From the NCBI RefSeq assembly GCF_030466625.1, contig NZ_JADEVT010000002.1:186001-250000 (forward strand): DNA of 64,000 nucleotides, written 5' to 3'. Below are positions 17,030-26,375 of the stretch, piece by piece. The stretch comes from Nocardioides sp. ChNu-153 (GTDB lineage Bacteria > Actinomycetota > Actinomycetes > Propionibacteriales > Nocardioidaceae). Below the pieces are notes generated by a model that saw nothing but the letters and a program-made list of their open reading frames with translations, was not told the origin of the DNA and made no database searches. The position numbers and the translations under genes are program-made. Position 1 is the first letter of the stretch. Every line of letters begins with the position of its first letter.

Positions 17030-18034
17030 GTGCCCCTGCTGCCGACCGCCCCGACGCGCCGCGGCCTCCTCCTCGCAGGAGCCGTCGGCGCCGTCGGGGC
17101 GCTCGGCGCCACCGGTGTCGCCGTCTCGCGCTCCCGCGCGCCCGGCTGGGCGGACGCGGCCGGGCGGCTACGGATCGCGACCGGCAACACCGGCGCGGTC
17201 TTCGACCGCTACGGCCGCGCGCTGGCCGCCGAGGTCGAGCGCGCGATGCCGCGGGTCACGTCGGGCGTGGTGCCCACCGGCGGCTCGTTCGGCAACCTCC
17301 GCGCCGTGCTCGACGGTGACGCGGAGGTCGCGTTCTCCCTGGGCGACAGCGCGGCCCAGGCCATCGCCGGCACCGCACCGCTGGGTCCGCCGGCGGACCT
17401 CGTCGCCCTGACCCGGCTCTACGACAGCTTCCTGCAGGTGCTGGTCCGCGCCGACGCGGACATCGCCGTGCCCGCGGACCTCGTGGGACGACGCGTCACC
17501 GCCGGCGAGGCCGACTCGGGCACCCGGGTCGTCGCCACCCGCACGCTGGAGGCCCTCGGTGTCGCACCCGACGACGTGGAGCTGGTCGACCTGGCGCTGG
17601 AGGACGGGGTGGCACGGCTCGCCTCCGGCCAGGTCGACGCCCTCGCGTTCGTCAGCGGCTTCCCGATCCCGGCGCTGGTCGAGGCCGGTCGTCGCGTCCC
17701 GCTCCGCGCCCTCGACGTCGGCGACGCGGTCGGCGACCTGGTGGGGCGCTGGGGCCCTCAGTACGTCGCGGGCCCGCTCCCGGCGGGGCCCTACGGGCTG
17801 CCGGCGCCGGTCGCGACCGTGAGCGTGAAGACGTACCTCGTGGCCCGGCCGGACCTCGCCGACGACCTGGCCCACGGGTTCACGGCCGTCGTCTTCGAGC
17901 GGCAGGCCGCCCTGGGCAGCGCCGTCCCGGACGTGCGGCAACCGACGGCCGCCGCCGGCATCTTCACCCAGCCGGTGCCGCTCCACCCGGGCTCGCTGCA
18001 GTGGTTCCGCGAACGGGACCGACGGGCAACCTGA
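17030..18034 (+). CDS. TAXI family (TRAP-type) solute-binding protein with Tat-like signal
   Basis: The 334-residue protein begins with a twin-arginine-like signal (TRRGLLLAG plus a hydrophobic stretch to about residue 35). It continues as a periplasmic-type binding domain: LRIATGNTGAVFDRYGRALA, GGSFGNLRAVLDGDAEVAFSLGD and DSGTRVVATRTLEALG are hallmarks of TAXI proteins. The usual TRAP membrane subunits are absent nearby. Instead a sensor kinase/regulator pair and an MHS transporter lie next to it. Its 3' end overlaps the convergent sensor kinase by 71 bases. It could deliver a ligand to the sensor or to an unlinked transporter. Confidence 0.85.
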   Translation: MPLLPTAPTRRGLLLAGAVGAVGALGATGVAVSRSRAPGWADAAGRLRIATGNTGAVFDRYGRALAAEVERAMPRVTSGVVPTGGSFGNLRAVLDGDAEVAFSLGDSAAQAIAGTAPLGPPADLVALTRLYDSFLQVLVRADADIAVPADLVGRRVTAGEADSGTRVVATRTLEALGVAPDDVELVDLALEDGVARLASGQVDALAFVSGFPIPALVEAGRRVPLRALDVGDAVGDLVGRWGPQYVAGPLPAGPYGLPAPVATVSVKTYLVARPDLADDLAHGFTAVVFERQAALGSAVPDVRQPTAAAGIFTQPVPLHPGSLQWFRERDRRAT

Positions 18035-19358
18035 GCCGCACCCGCAGGCCGGGGTGGGCCGCCTCGACGTCCGCGCGGCCGCCCGCGTCCTGCGCCCGCA
18101 GCAGCACGATCGCCAGGCCGAGACCGGTCCCCTCGACGTCCGCGTGCCGCTCCAGGCGGCGGAAGCGGTGCCCCAGGGCGGCGGCCTCCGCGTCGTCGAC
18201 GCCGGGGCCGTGGTCGCGGACGACGAGCACCACGTGCCCGGGGTCCCGGTGGAGGTCCACCTCGACCGCCGCGTCCGCGGCGTACTTCAGCGCGTTGTCC
18301 AGCAGCGCGTCGAGCACGGTCGCGAGGAGGTCCTCCTCCAGCACCGCGGGCAGCGGTCCGTCGGGCACCCGCGCCACCAGGCGGTCGCCGAACAGGGGCG
18401 CCCACAGCTCGATCCGCTCGCGCACCTGGGCCGCGGCGTCGACGCGCACCGCGACGCGGTCGAACCCGCCCGCACGACTGACCTCGATCACCGCGTCGAG
18501 GGCGCGGGCGAGGCGGTCGGTCTCGGCCAGCACCGCCTCCACCGCCGGGTCGTCCGTTCCGATGCCCTCGAGCCGCAGCCGCAGCGCGGTGAGGGGGTTC
18601 GCCAGCTGGTGGGAGACGTCGGCGACGAGCTCGCGCTGCTGGCGCTGGGAGTGCTCGACGCTCGCCGCCATCGCGTTGAACGACTCCACGAGGCGGCGCA
18701 GCTCGGGTGGCCCCTCGATCCGGCCCGCCGGGGGAGTGCGGCCGCGGGCGAGGTCGCGGGCGCGCTCGTCGAGCTCCTCGACGGGGCGCACGACCCAGCC
18801 GACGAGCGGCACGCCGACGAGCCACGCGAGCGCCGCCACGAAGAGGGCGCCGGCGCCGGCCGCCAGGGCCATCCGGGTCGCCACGGCGCGCCGCTGGTCG
18901 TCGGTCTGCTCCACGAGCAGCACCGCGCCGAGCACCTGGGCGTCCCGCCCGATCGGCGTGGCCACGACCACGGGGTCGTCGTTCCAGGGCCACAGGGGCT
19001 CCGGGGGCGAGGTCGGGGTGCCGGCCAGCGCGTCGCGCACGGCGTCGTCCAGCCCGGCCACGTCCGCCGGGAGGGTGGTGCCGGCGGGCGCCAGGACGGA
19101 GCCGTCGGCGTCGAGGACGAAGGTGCGGGTGGTGGTCGTGACCGCGTCGTACCGCTCGAGGTCGGCCGCGAGCAGCGCCGGGTCGCTGTCGATGCCGGGC
19201 GCGCCCGCGAGGGTGGCGAAGCGGGTGGCGGCGGCGAGCCGCTCCTCGTGCAGGCGCACGGCGCGCTGCTCCGCGTAGGCCGCCACCAGCGGCACGACCA
19301 GCGCGGCGAGCACGGCGACCGTCACGCTGAGGCTCAGAGCGAGCAGACGCCGCCTCAC
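17964..19358 (-). CDS. Sensor histidine kinase (TctE-like arrangement)
   Basis: The 464-residue kinase has a membrane segment at residues 5-30, an extracytoplasmic sensor of about 130 residues, and a second span (about 165-185, LFVAALAWLVGVPLVGWVV). HAMP (about 185-240), a HisKA box SHQLANPL with His250, and a HATPase (LLDNALKYA, DHGPGV, then GTGLGLAIVLLRA) follow. GTG 19358 overlaps the response-regulator stop by 4 bases. The stimulus is unknown; the convergent TAXI gene suggests an organic acid or similar solute, as in TctDE systems. Its 3' end runs 71 bases into the TAXI gene. Confidence 0.92.
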   Translation of the reverse strand: MRRRLLALSLSVTVAVLAALVVPLVAAYAEQRAVRLHEERLAAATRFATLAGAPGIDSDPALLAADLERYDAVTTTTRTFVLDADGSVLAPAGTTLPADVAGLDDAVRDALAGTPTSPPEPLWPWNDDPVVVATPIGRDAQVLGAVLLVEQTDDQRRAVATRMALAAGAGALFVAALAWLVGVPLVGWVVRPVEELDERARDLARGRTPPAGRIEGPPELRRLVESFNAMAASVEHSQRQQRELVADVSHQLANPLTALRLRLEGIGTDDPAVEAVLAETDRLARALDAVIEVSRAGGFDRVAVRVDAAAQVRERIELWAPLFGDRLVARVPDGPLPAVLEEDLLATVLDALLDNALKYAADAAVEVDLHRDPGHVVLVVRDHGPGVDDAEAAALGHRFRRLERHADVEGTGLGLAIVLLRAQDAGGRADVEAAHPGLRVRLRLPVGPVRGTTAASPGGAAPAG

Positions 19359-20071
19359 GCGCCGTCGTCCCGCGGGGGTGCCCCGTCCCGCGGCGCCAGC
19401 CGGTAGCCGATCCCGCGGACCGTCTCGATCGGCACCGCGGGCCCGAGCTTGGCGCGCAGCGCGGCGACGTGGACGTCGAGCGTGCGCGAGGCGCCGACCC
19501 AGGTCGTGTCCCAGACCTCCTCCATGAGGGCCGCCCGGGTGACGGGGTCGCCCGGCGTGCGGGCCAGCGCCCCGAGGAGCTCCGACTCCTTGGCGGTCAG
19601 CGCCACGCGGGTGCCGTCGGGCAGCCGCACCGCGCGGGCGGCGCGGTCGTGGGCGAAGCCGAGGTCGGCGACGGGCTCCTCGCCGGCGCGCCCCCGGCTG
19701 CGACGCAGCACCGCCTCCATGCGGGCCAGCAGGACGGCCAGGCTGTAGGGCTTCGTCACGTAGTCGTCGACGCCGGCGCGCAGGGCGCCGACCACGGCCG
19801 CCTCGCTGCGGCGGGCGGTGACGGCGACGATGGGTACGCCGGAGCGCGCCCGCACCTGCTGGCAGACCCACAGCCCGTCGTGGTCGGGCAGGCCCATGTC
19901 GAGCAGCACGAGGTCGACTGCGTCGTCGGGCCCGCCGCCGAGCGCGGCGTCGAGGTGCTCGAGCGCCGAGCGACCGGTGGCGGCGTGCAGCACCCGCCAG
20001 CCCTGCGCACGCAGCGCCTGGACGAGGGCCGCGGCCAGACCGGTGTCGTCCTCGACGAGGAGGGCACGCAC
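19355..20071 (-). CDS. OmpR-family response regulator
   Basis: The 238-residue regulator has a receiver domain (VRALLVEDDTGLA, phospho-acceptor Asp58 in VLLDMGLPDHDG, DDYVTKPYS). A winged-helix effector domain follows (VALTAKESELLGAL, then TLDVHVAALRAKLG and VRGIGYRL). GTG 20071 is chosen because GGAGAGGAGG lies at the right distance upstream; an upstream in-frame start would add residues that do not fit the family. It is translationally coupled to the sensor kinase downstream and follows the MHS transporter gene in the same direction. Confidence 0.93.
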   Translation of the reverse strand: MRALLVEDDTGLAAALVQALRAQGWRVLHAATGRSALEHLDAALGGGPDDAVDLVLLDMGLPDHDGLWVCQQVRARSGVPIVAVTARRSEAAVVGALRAGVDDYVTKPYSLAVLLARMEAVLRRSRGRAGEEPVADLGFAHDRAARAVRLPDGTRVALTAKESELLGALARTPGDPVTRAALMEEVWDTTWVGASRTLDVHVAALRAKLGPAVPIETVRGIGYRLAPRDGAPPRDDGA

Positions 20072-20119
20072 GGGCGCCTCCTCTCCTGCGGCTCGCCCTG
20101 ACGGCGGCACAGCGTCGCA

Positions 20120-20148
20120 CACGGCGGGTGCGCGCGGCACCCGCCGTG
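20120..20148 (-). terminator. Perfect 12-bp hairpin between transporter and response regulator
   Basis: cacggcgggtgc (20120-20131) pairs fully with gcacccgccgtg (20137-20148) around a 5-base loop. It lies between the stop of the MHS transporter and the start of the response regulator, both on the minus strand. No T run follows, so it may be an actinobacterial-type terminator without U tract, or an mRNA stabiliser. Confidence 0.5.
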
Positions 20149-20170
20149 CGCGACGGACCGGGGGAACGGG

Positions 20171-21541
20171 TCACCGCCCGGCGGGGGCGGCCTCCCGCTC
20201 GGCGCCGGGCCGCGTCGACGGCCCGGCGCCGGCCTGCTCGCGGTCGAGGAACGTGGGCGCCCGGTTCTTCAGCACGAAGACGTAGACCACGAGCGAGACG
20301 CCGATCGCGACGGTGACGTAGACGCCGAACGCGTCGAGCACGTCGCGGGCCTTCGCGGCCTCGTAGATCAGCGGCGCGGTGCCGCCGAACATCGAGTTCG
20401 CCACGGCGTACCCGACGCCCACGCCGAGCGCCCGCACGTGCGCGGGGAACAGCTCGGCCTTCACCACGGCGTTGATCGAGGTGTAGCCGGTGAGGATCAC
20501 GTAGGTGCCGGCCAGCAGCAGGAACGACGCGATCGGGGTGGTGACCTGCGGCAGCAGGTGCAGGAACGTCCAGGTCCACAGCACGCCGGCGACGCCGAAG
20601 CCCACGAGCAGCGGCTTGCGGCCGACGCGGTCGCTCAGCAGGCCGCCGAGCGGCTGGATGAGCATCAGCAGGACGAGCGCGGCGAGGTTGATCCAGGTGG
20701 CCGTCCTCGGGTCGTCGGCGTAGGTGCTCTTGACGATGAGCGGGCCGTTGACGCTGTAGGTGTAGAAGGCGACCGTGCCGCCGAGGGTGACGAGGAAGCA
20801 CACGAGCAGCTGGCGCGGGTACGCCGTGAGCAGCTCGACCATCGAGCCCGACCTCCGGGCGACGCCGTCGTCGTGCAGCGACTCGTCCATGCTGCGGCGC
20901 AGGACGAGCACGACGACCGCGCTGACGGCGCCGATGCCGAACGCGATGCGCCAGCCGAACGCGGAGATCTGCGCGTCGGACAGGAACGTCTGCTGCACGA
21001 GGAGGGTCACCTGCGCGAGCACGTGGCCGCCGACCAGCGTGACGTACTGGAACGACGAGAAGAAGCCGCGCAGGCCCGGCGTCGCGGCCTCCGACATGTA
21101 CGTCGCGGACGTGCCGTACTCGCCGCCGGTGGCGAAGCCCTGCAGCAGCCGGCAGAGGATCAGGACCACGACGGCCGCGCCGCCGATCGTCTCCGCCGTC
21201 GGGGTGAGCGCGATGACGAGCGAGGCGCCCGCCATCAGCGAGATGGAGAAGACGAGCGCCGGGCGGCGGCCGTGGCGGTCCGCGTAGCGGCCGAAGAACC
21301 ACGAGCCGACCGGACGCATCAGGAACGTCACGGCGAAGATCGCCATCGTGTAGATGCCCGCGTTGGGCTCGCCCTCGGCGAAGAAGCTCGAGGAGAGGTA
21401 GCTGGCGAAGACCGTGTAGACGTAGACGTCGTACCACTCGACGAGGTTGCCGAGCGAGCCCCGCACGGTGTTCAGGACGGCGCGGCGGATCCCGGGCTGG
21501 TCCGCGGGAGCCGCGGGCGGGGCCGATGGTGCTGTGGTCAT
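20171..21541 (-). CDS. MFS transporter, metabolite:H+ symporter (MHS) type
   Basis: The 456-residue, 12-span transporter belongs to the MHS group (alpha-ketoglutarate, proline/betaine, shikimate permeases). Characteristic are the N-terminal [16 protein letters not shown], the loop [13 protein letters not shown] and [22 protein letters not shown]. The second-half motif [14 protein letters not shown] is also present. ATG 21541 is chosen over an upstream start because GGAGAGGTGAG precedes it. The substrate is probably a carboxylate or betaine but cannot be read from sequence. Its promoter region contains a Crp-like palindrome at 21617-21632. Confidence 0.9.
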   Translation of the reverse strand: MTTAPSAPPAAPADQPGIRRAVLNTVRGSLGNLVEWYDVYVYTVFASYLSSSFFAEGEPNAGIYTMAIFAVTFLMRPVGSWFFGRYADRHGRRPALVFSISLMAGASLVIALTPTAETIGGAAVVVLILCRLLQGFATGGEYGTSATYMSEAATPGLRGFFSSFQYVTLVGGHVLAQVTLLVQQTFLSDAQISAFGWRIAFGIGAVSAVVVLVLRRSMDESLHDDGVARRSGSMVELLTAYPRQLLVCFLVTLGGTVAFYTYSVNGPLIVKSTYADDPRTATWINLAALVLLMLIQPLGGLLSDRVGRKPLLVGFGVAGVLWTWTFLHLLPQVTTPIASFLLLAGTYVILTGYTSINAVVKAELFPAHVRALGVGVGYAVANSMFGGTAPLIYEAAKARDVLDAFGVYVTVAIGVSLVVYVFVLKNRAPTFLDREQAGAGPSTRPGAEREAAPAGR

Positions 21542-21608
21542 GCGTCTCACCTCTCCGGCCGGTCGATCGCCGTGGACGAGGGGCCGGTCGCCTCGCTCAC
21601 GGGGGTCG

Positions 21609-21632
21609 ACGCTAGGTGTGACCGCGGTCATA
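21609..21632 (-). promoter_or_regulatory. Promoter of the MHS transporter with a Crp/GlxR-like palindrome
   Basis: Minus-strand TAGCGT (21609-21614) is a -10 candidate, giving a leader of about 60 bases. Immediately upstream is TGTGACCGCGGTCATA (21617-21632), which fits TGTGA-N6-TCAnA and contains a perfect 12-base palindrome. Binding here would overlap the core promoter, so repression is more likely than activation. The rest of 21633-21731 is unusually AT-rich for this window (ttgctttacacagactttgc) and may hold further operator or promoter elements. Confidence 0.45.
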
Positions 21633-21731
21633 GCACGGGCTCGTCCCGGGTTGCTTTACACAGACTTTGCAGAGCGGGTCGCCGCGCCCGCCGGGCGGCG
21701 CCCGCGGCACGCCGGCACCGGCCGCAGGCGC

Positions 21732-21744
21732 TAGGATGCCGCTC
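21732..21744 (+). promoter_or_regulatory. -10 element of the leuS leader transcript
   Basis: TAGGAT at 21732-21737 ends 7 bases before GTG 21745, the probable first codon of the leucine leader peptide. It would start transcription at that codon. No good -35 is visible. Confidence 0.55.
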
Positions 21745-21783
21745 GTGGCGACGTACCCCCTGCTCCTCCTGCCGCCGCGCTGA
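21745..21783 (+). CDS. Leucine leader peptide of leuS
   Basis: A short reading frame reads [12 protein letters not shown] and stops at TGA 21781-21783; an in-frame ATG at 21736 would add three residues. Four consecutive leucine codons are followed by a hairpin (21774-21800) and a terminator (21801-21827). This is the layout of ribosome-mediated attenuation. It lies directly upstream of leuS, whose product charges tRNA-Leu. Attenuators before leuS have been predicted in some Streptomyces, which supports the reading. The peptide itself probably has no other function. Confidence 0.72.
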   Translation: MATYPLLLLPPR

Positions 21784-21800
21784 CCCCCCGGTCGCGCGGC

Positions 21801-21827
21801 AACCCCTCCGTGAGCGAGGGGTTTTTT
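21801..21827 (+). terminator. Intrinsic terminator of the leuS attenuator
   Basis: aacccctc (21801-21808) pairs with gaggggtt (21816-21823) around a 7-base loop and is followed by a run of T to 21827, a canonical intrinsic terminator rare in such GC-rich DNA. A preceding hairpin (21774-21785 with 21790-21800) could act as the pause structure. Its second strand, tcgcgcgg, can instead pair with ccgtgagcga (21808-21817) and break the terminator. Confidence 0.75.
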
Positions 21828-21871
21828 CATGTCGGCAGTCGGACGAGCAGGGACACCGAGGAGAGCGAGAG

Positions 21872-24370
<2,499 letters not shown>

Positions 24371-24374
24371 GGCC

Positions 24375-25298
24375 GTGGCGATGAGCGACGCGGAGGAGCG
24401 GAGCGGCGGGTCGACCGGTGGGCCGGCCGGTGGCCCGCGGGTCGCGGTCGTCACCGACTCCACCGCCCAGCTCGACCTGGCCACGGCGCGCGAGCTGGAC
24501 GTGACCGTCGTACCGCTGCAGGTGGTGGTCGACGACGAGGTGCACGACGAGGGCGCGGAGGGCTACGACGCCGGCCGCGTCGCGGAGGCGCTGCGGGCGC
24601 GGGCGTCGGTCAGCACGTCGCGCCCCGGCCCCGCGGTGCTGGCGCAGGTCTACCGCGACCTCGCCGCGCAGGGGTACGACGCCGTGCTGTCCGTCCACCT
24701 CTCCGGCGCCGTGAGCGGCACCCACGAGTCGGCGGTGCTGGCCGGTCGTCAGGTCGACCTGCGGGTCGTCACCGTCGACACCCGCCAGGTGGGACCGGCG
24801 ACGGGGTACGCCGTGGAGACCGCCGTCGCGCGCCTCCGGGCCGGCGCGAGCATCGAGCAGGCCGCCGCGGCGGCCCGCGAGCGCGCGGACGCGGCGACGT
24901 CGCTGTTCTACGTGCACACGCTGGAGTTCCTGCGCCGCGGCGGCCGGGTCGGCGCCGCCGCCGCCCTGCTCGGCGGGGTGCTGGCCGTCAAGCCGATCCT
25001 CACGATCGCCGACGGCACCGTGGCGAGCCGGGAGAAGGTGCGCACCGCCTCGAAGGCGCTGGCCCGCCTGGCGGACCTGGCGGTCGAGGCGGCCGGTGAC
25101 CGCCCGGTGGACGTCGGCGTCGCCCACCTCGCGAACCCCGAGCCGGCGGGCAGCCTGGCCGAGCAACTGGCGGAGCGCCTGGCGGAGCAGCTCGAGGACC
25201 GGCCCGTGCGGTGCGGCGAGCTGAGCGCCGTGCTGGGCGTGCACGCCGGGCCGGGCACGGTCGCGGTCTGCGTGGCCCCTCGCACCGACCCCGCCTGA
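24375..25298 (+). CDS. DegV family fatty-acid-binding-like protein
   Basis: The 307-residue product has the DegV N-terminal signature VAVVTDSTAQLDLATARELDVTVVPL, the STSRPGPA region and LSGAVSGTHESAVLA. The C-terminal part has TLEFLRRGGRVGAAAALLG. DegV/FakB-type proteins bind a single fatty acid and present it to a kinase; whether a FakA partner exists is not visible here. GTG 24375 or ATG 24381 may be the start. It is probably cotranscribed with leuS. Confidence 0.9.
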   Translation: MAMSDAEERSGGSTGGPAGGPRVAVVTDSTAQLDLATARELDVTVVPLQVVVDDEVHDEGAEGYDAGRVAEALRARASVSTSRPGPAVLAQVYRDLAAQGYDAVLSVHLSGAVSGTHESAVLAGRQVDLRVVTVDTRQVGPATGYAVETAVARLRAGASIEQAAAAARERADAATSLFYVHTLEFLRRGGRVGAAAALLGGVLAVKPILTIADGTVASREKVRTASKALARLADLAVEAAGDRPVDVGVAHLANPEPAGSLAEQLAERLAEQLEDRPVRCGELSAVLGVHAGPGTVAVCVAPRTDPA

Positions 25299-25394
25299 GC
25301 CACCGTTCGTCCCCAGGGCGCCGCACGGGCTCGCTCCTCCCCAGATCGGCGTCGCCCCGCTGCGCCAGGTCGGGCCGCTTCCTAGCGTCGCCCC

Positions 25395-26372
25395 ATGCGC
25401 GTGCGACGACCCGAGCTCGACCCCGAGGTGCTGCGGTCCCGGCTCCAGCCGGTGGCGCTGCTCGACGACCACACCCGGATCAGCGCCGGCCGCTGGGACC
25501 GGATGGGCGCCGTGGTGGTGCCCGACGAGGAGGACCCGGAGCCCGGTGACGCCGGGCCCCCGGCGTTGCCCGTGCCCGGGCGGCACGCGGCGCGGGCGGG
25601 TGCCTCGGTGCCCGTCGTGGGCGTGCCGCGGGTCCTCGCCGTGCCCGACGGGCTGCGGGGACGGGTGGCGGTGGGTCCGGCGCAGGTGGCGGTGCTCGCC
25701 GTCGTCGCGGCCGTGGCGCTCGCCGTCCTGGCCTGGTGGGTGCTCGCCTCGCGTCCGACCGAGGTGGCCGCGCCGCGGGCCGCGACCACCGAGGTGGCCG
25801 GCACCCCGATGGCGCCGGCCGAGGGTGCCGCGGCGACAGCGCCCGCGGGCACGGCCTCCGGTGGCGCCGGCACGGCGGACCCCACCGCCCCCGGTACGAC
25901 GGGCGCGGCGACGGGCGAGCTGGTGGTGCACGTCGCCGGCCGGGTCGCGCGCCCGGGGATCGTGGTGCTGCCGGTGGGTTCCCGCGTCGCCGACGCCGTC
26001 GAGGCGGCCGGAGGGGCCCCGCCCGACGTCGACCTCACCGGGGTGAACCTGGCGCGGCTCCTCGTCGACGGCGAGCAGGTGCTGGTCGGGGTGGAGGGCG
26101 TCCCCGCCCCCACCGGCGCGCAGCCGGGTGGCGGGGCAGCCGGGGGAGCCGGGGGAGCGCCCGGCGCGCCGGGCGCGGGCGGGCTGGTGAACCTCAACAC
26201 CGCCGACGAGGCGGCCCTCGACACGCTGCCCGGCGTCGGGCCGGTCACCGCGCAGGCGATCGTCGAGTGGCGCGCGAGCAACGGCGGCTTCACCTCCGTC
26301 GACGAGCTCGTCGAGGTCGACGGGATCGGAGAGGCCACCTTGGCCCGCCTCGCCCCACTCGTCACGGTCTAG
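25395..26372 (+). CDS. comEA: ComEA-like helix-hairpin-helix DNA-binding protein
   Basis: The 325-residue protein has one membrane anchor (about residues 98-120), a low-complexity linker, and a SLBB-like domain (LVVHVAGRVARPGIVVLPVGSRVADAVEAAGG). A C-terminal double helix-hairpin-helix ends it (LVNLNTADEAALDTLPGVGPVTAQAIVEWR). ComEA binds incoming DNA outside the membrane in transformable bacteria. The cytoplasmic N terminus of about 97 residues is longer than in Bacillus. ATG 25395 lies 6 bases after TAGCGT, so the mRNA is probably leaderless. comEC follows after 3 bases. Confidence 0.92.
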   Translation: MRVRRPELDPEVLRSRLQPVALLDDHTRISAGRWDRMGAVVVPDEEDPEPGDAGPPALPVPGRHAARAGASVPVVGVPRVLAVPDGLRGRVAVGPAQVAVLAVVAAVALAVLAWWVLASRPTEVAAPRAATTEVAGTPMAPAEGAAATAPAGTASGGAGTADPTAPGTTGAATGELVVHVAGRVARPGIVVLPVGSRVADAVEAAGGAPPDVDLTGVNLARLLVDGEQVLVGVEGVPAPTGAQPGGGAAGGAGGAPGAPGAGGLVNLNTADEAALDTLPGVGPVTAQAIVEWRASNGGFTSVDELVEVDGIGEATLARLAPLVTV

Positions 26373-26375
26373 GGG

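Noticed and set aside
20438..21871. N-terminal extension of leuS through the transporter region
   Set aside because: It would cross an antisense gene, an intrinsic terminator and a leader peptide. The family N terminus and a GAGGAGAG site support ATG 21872.
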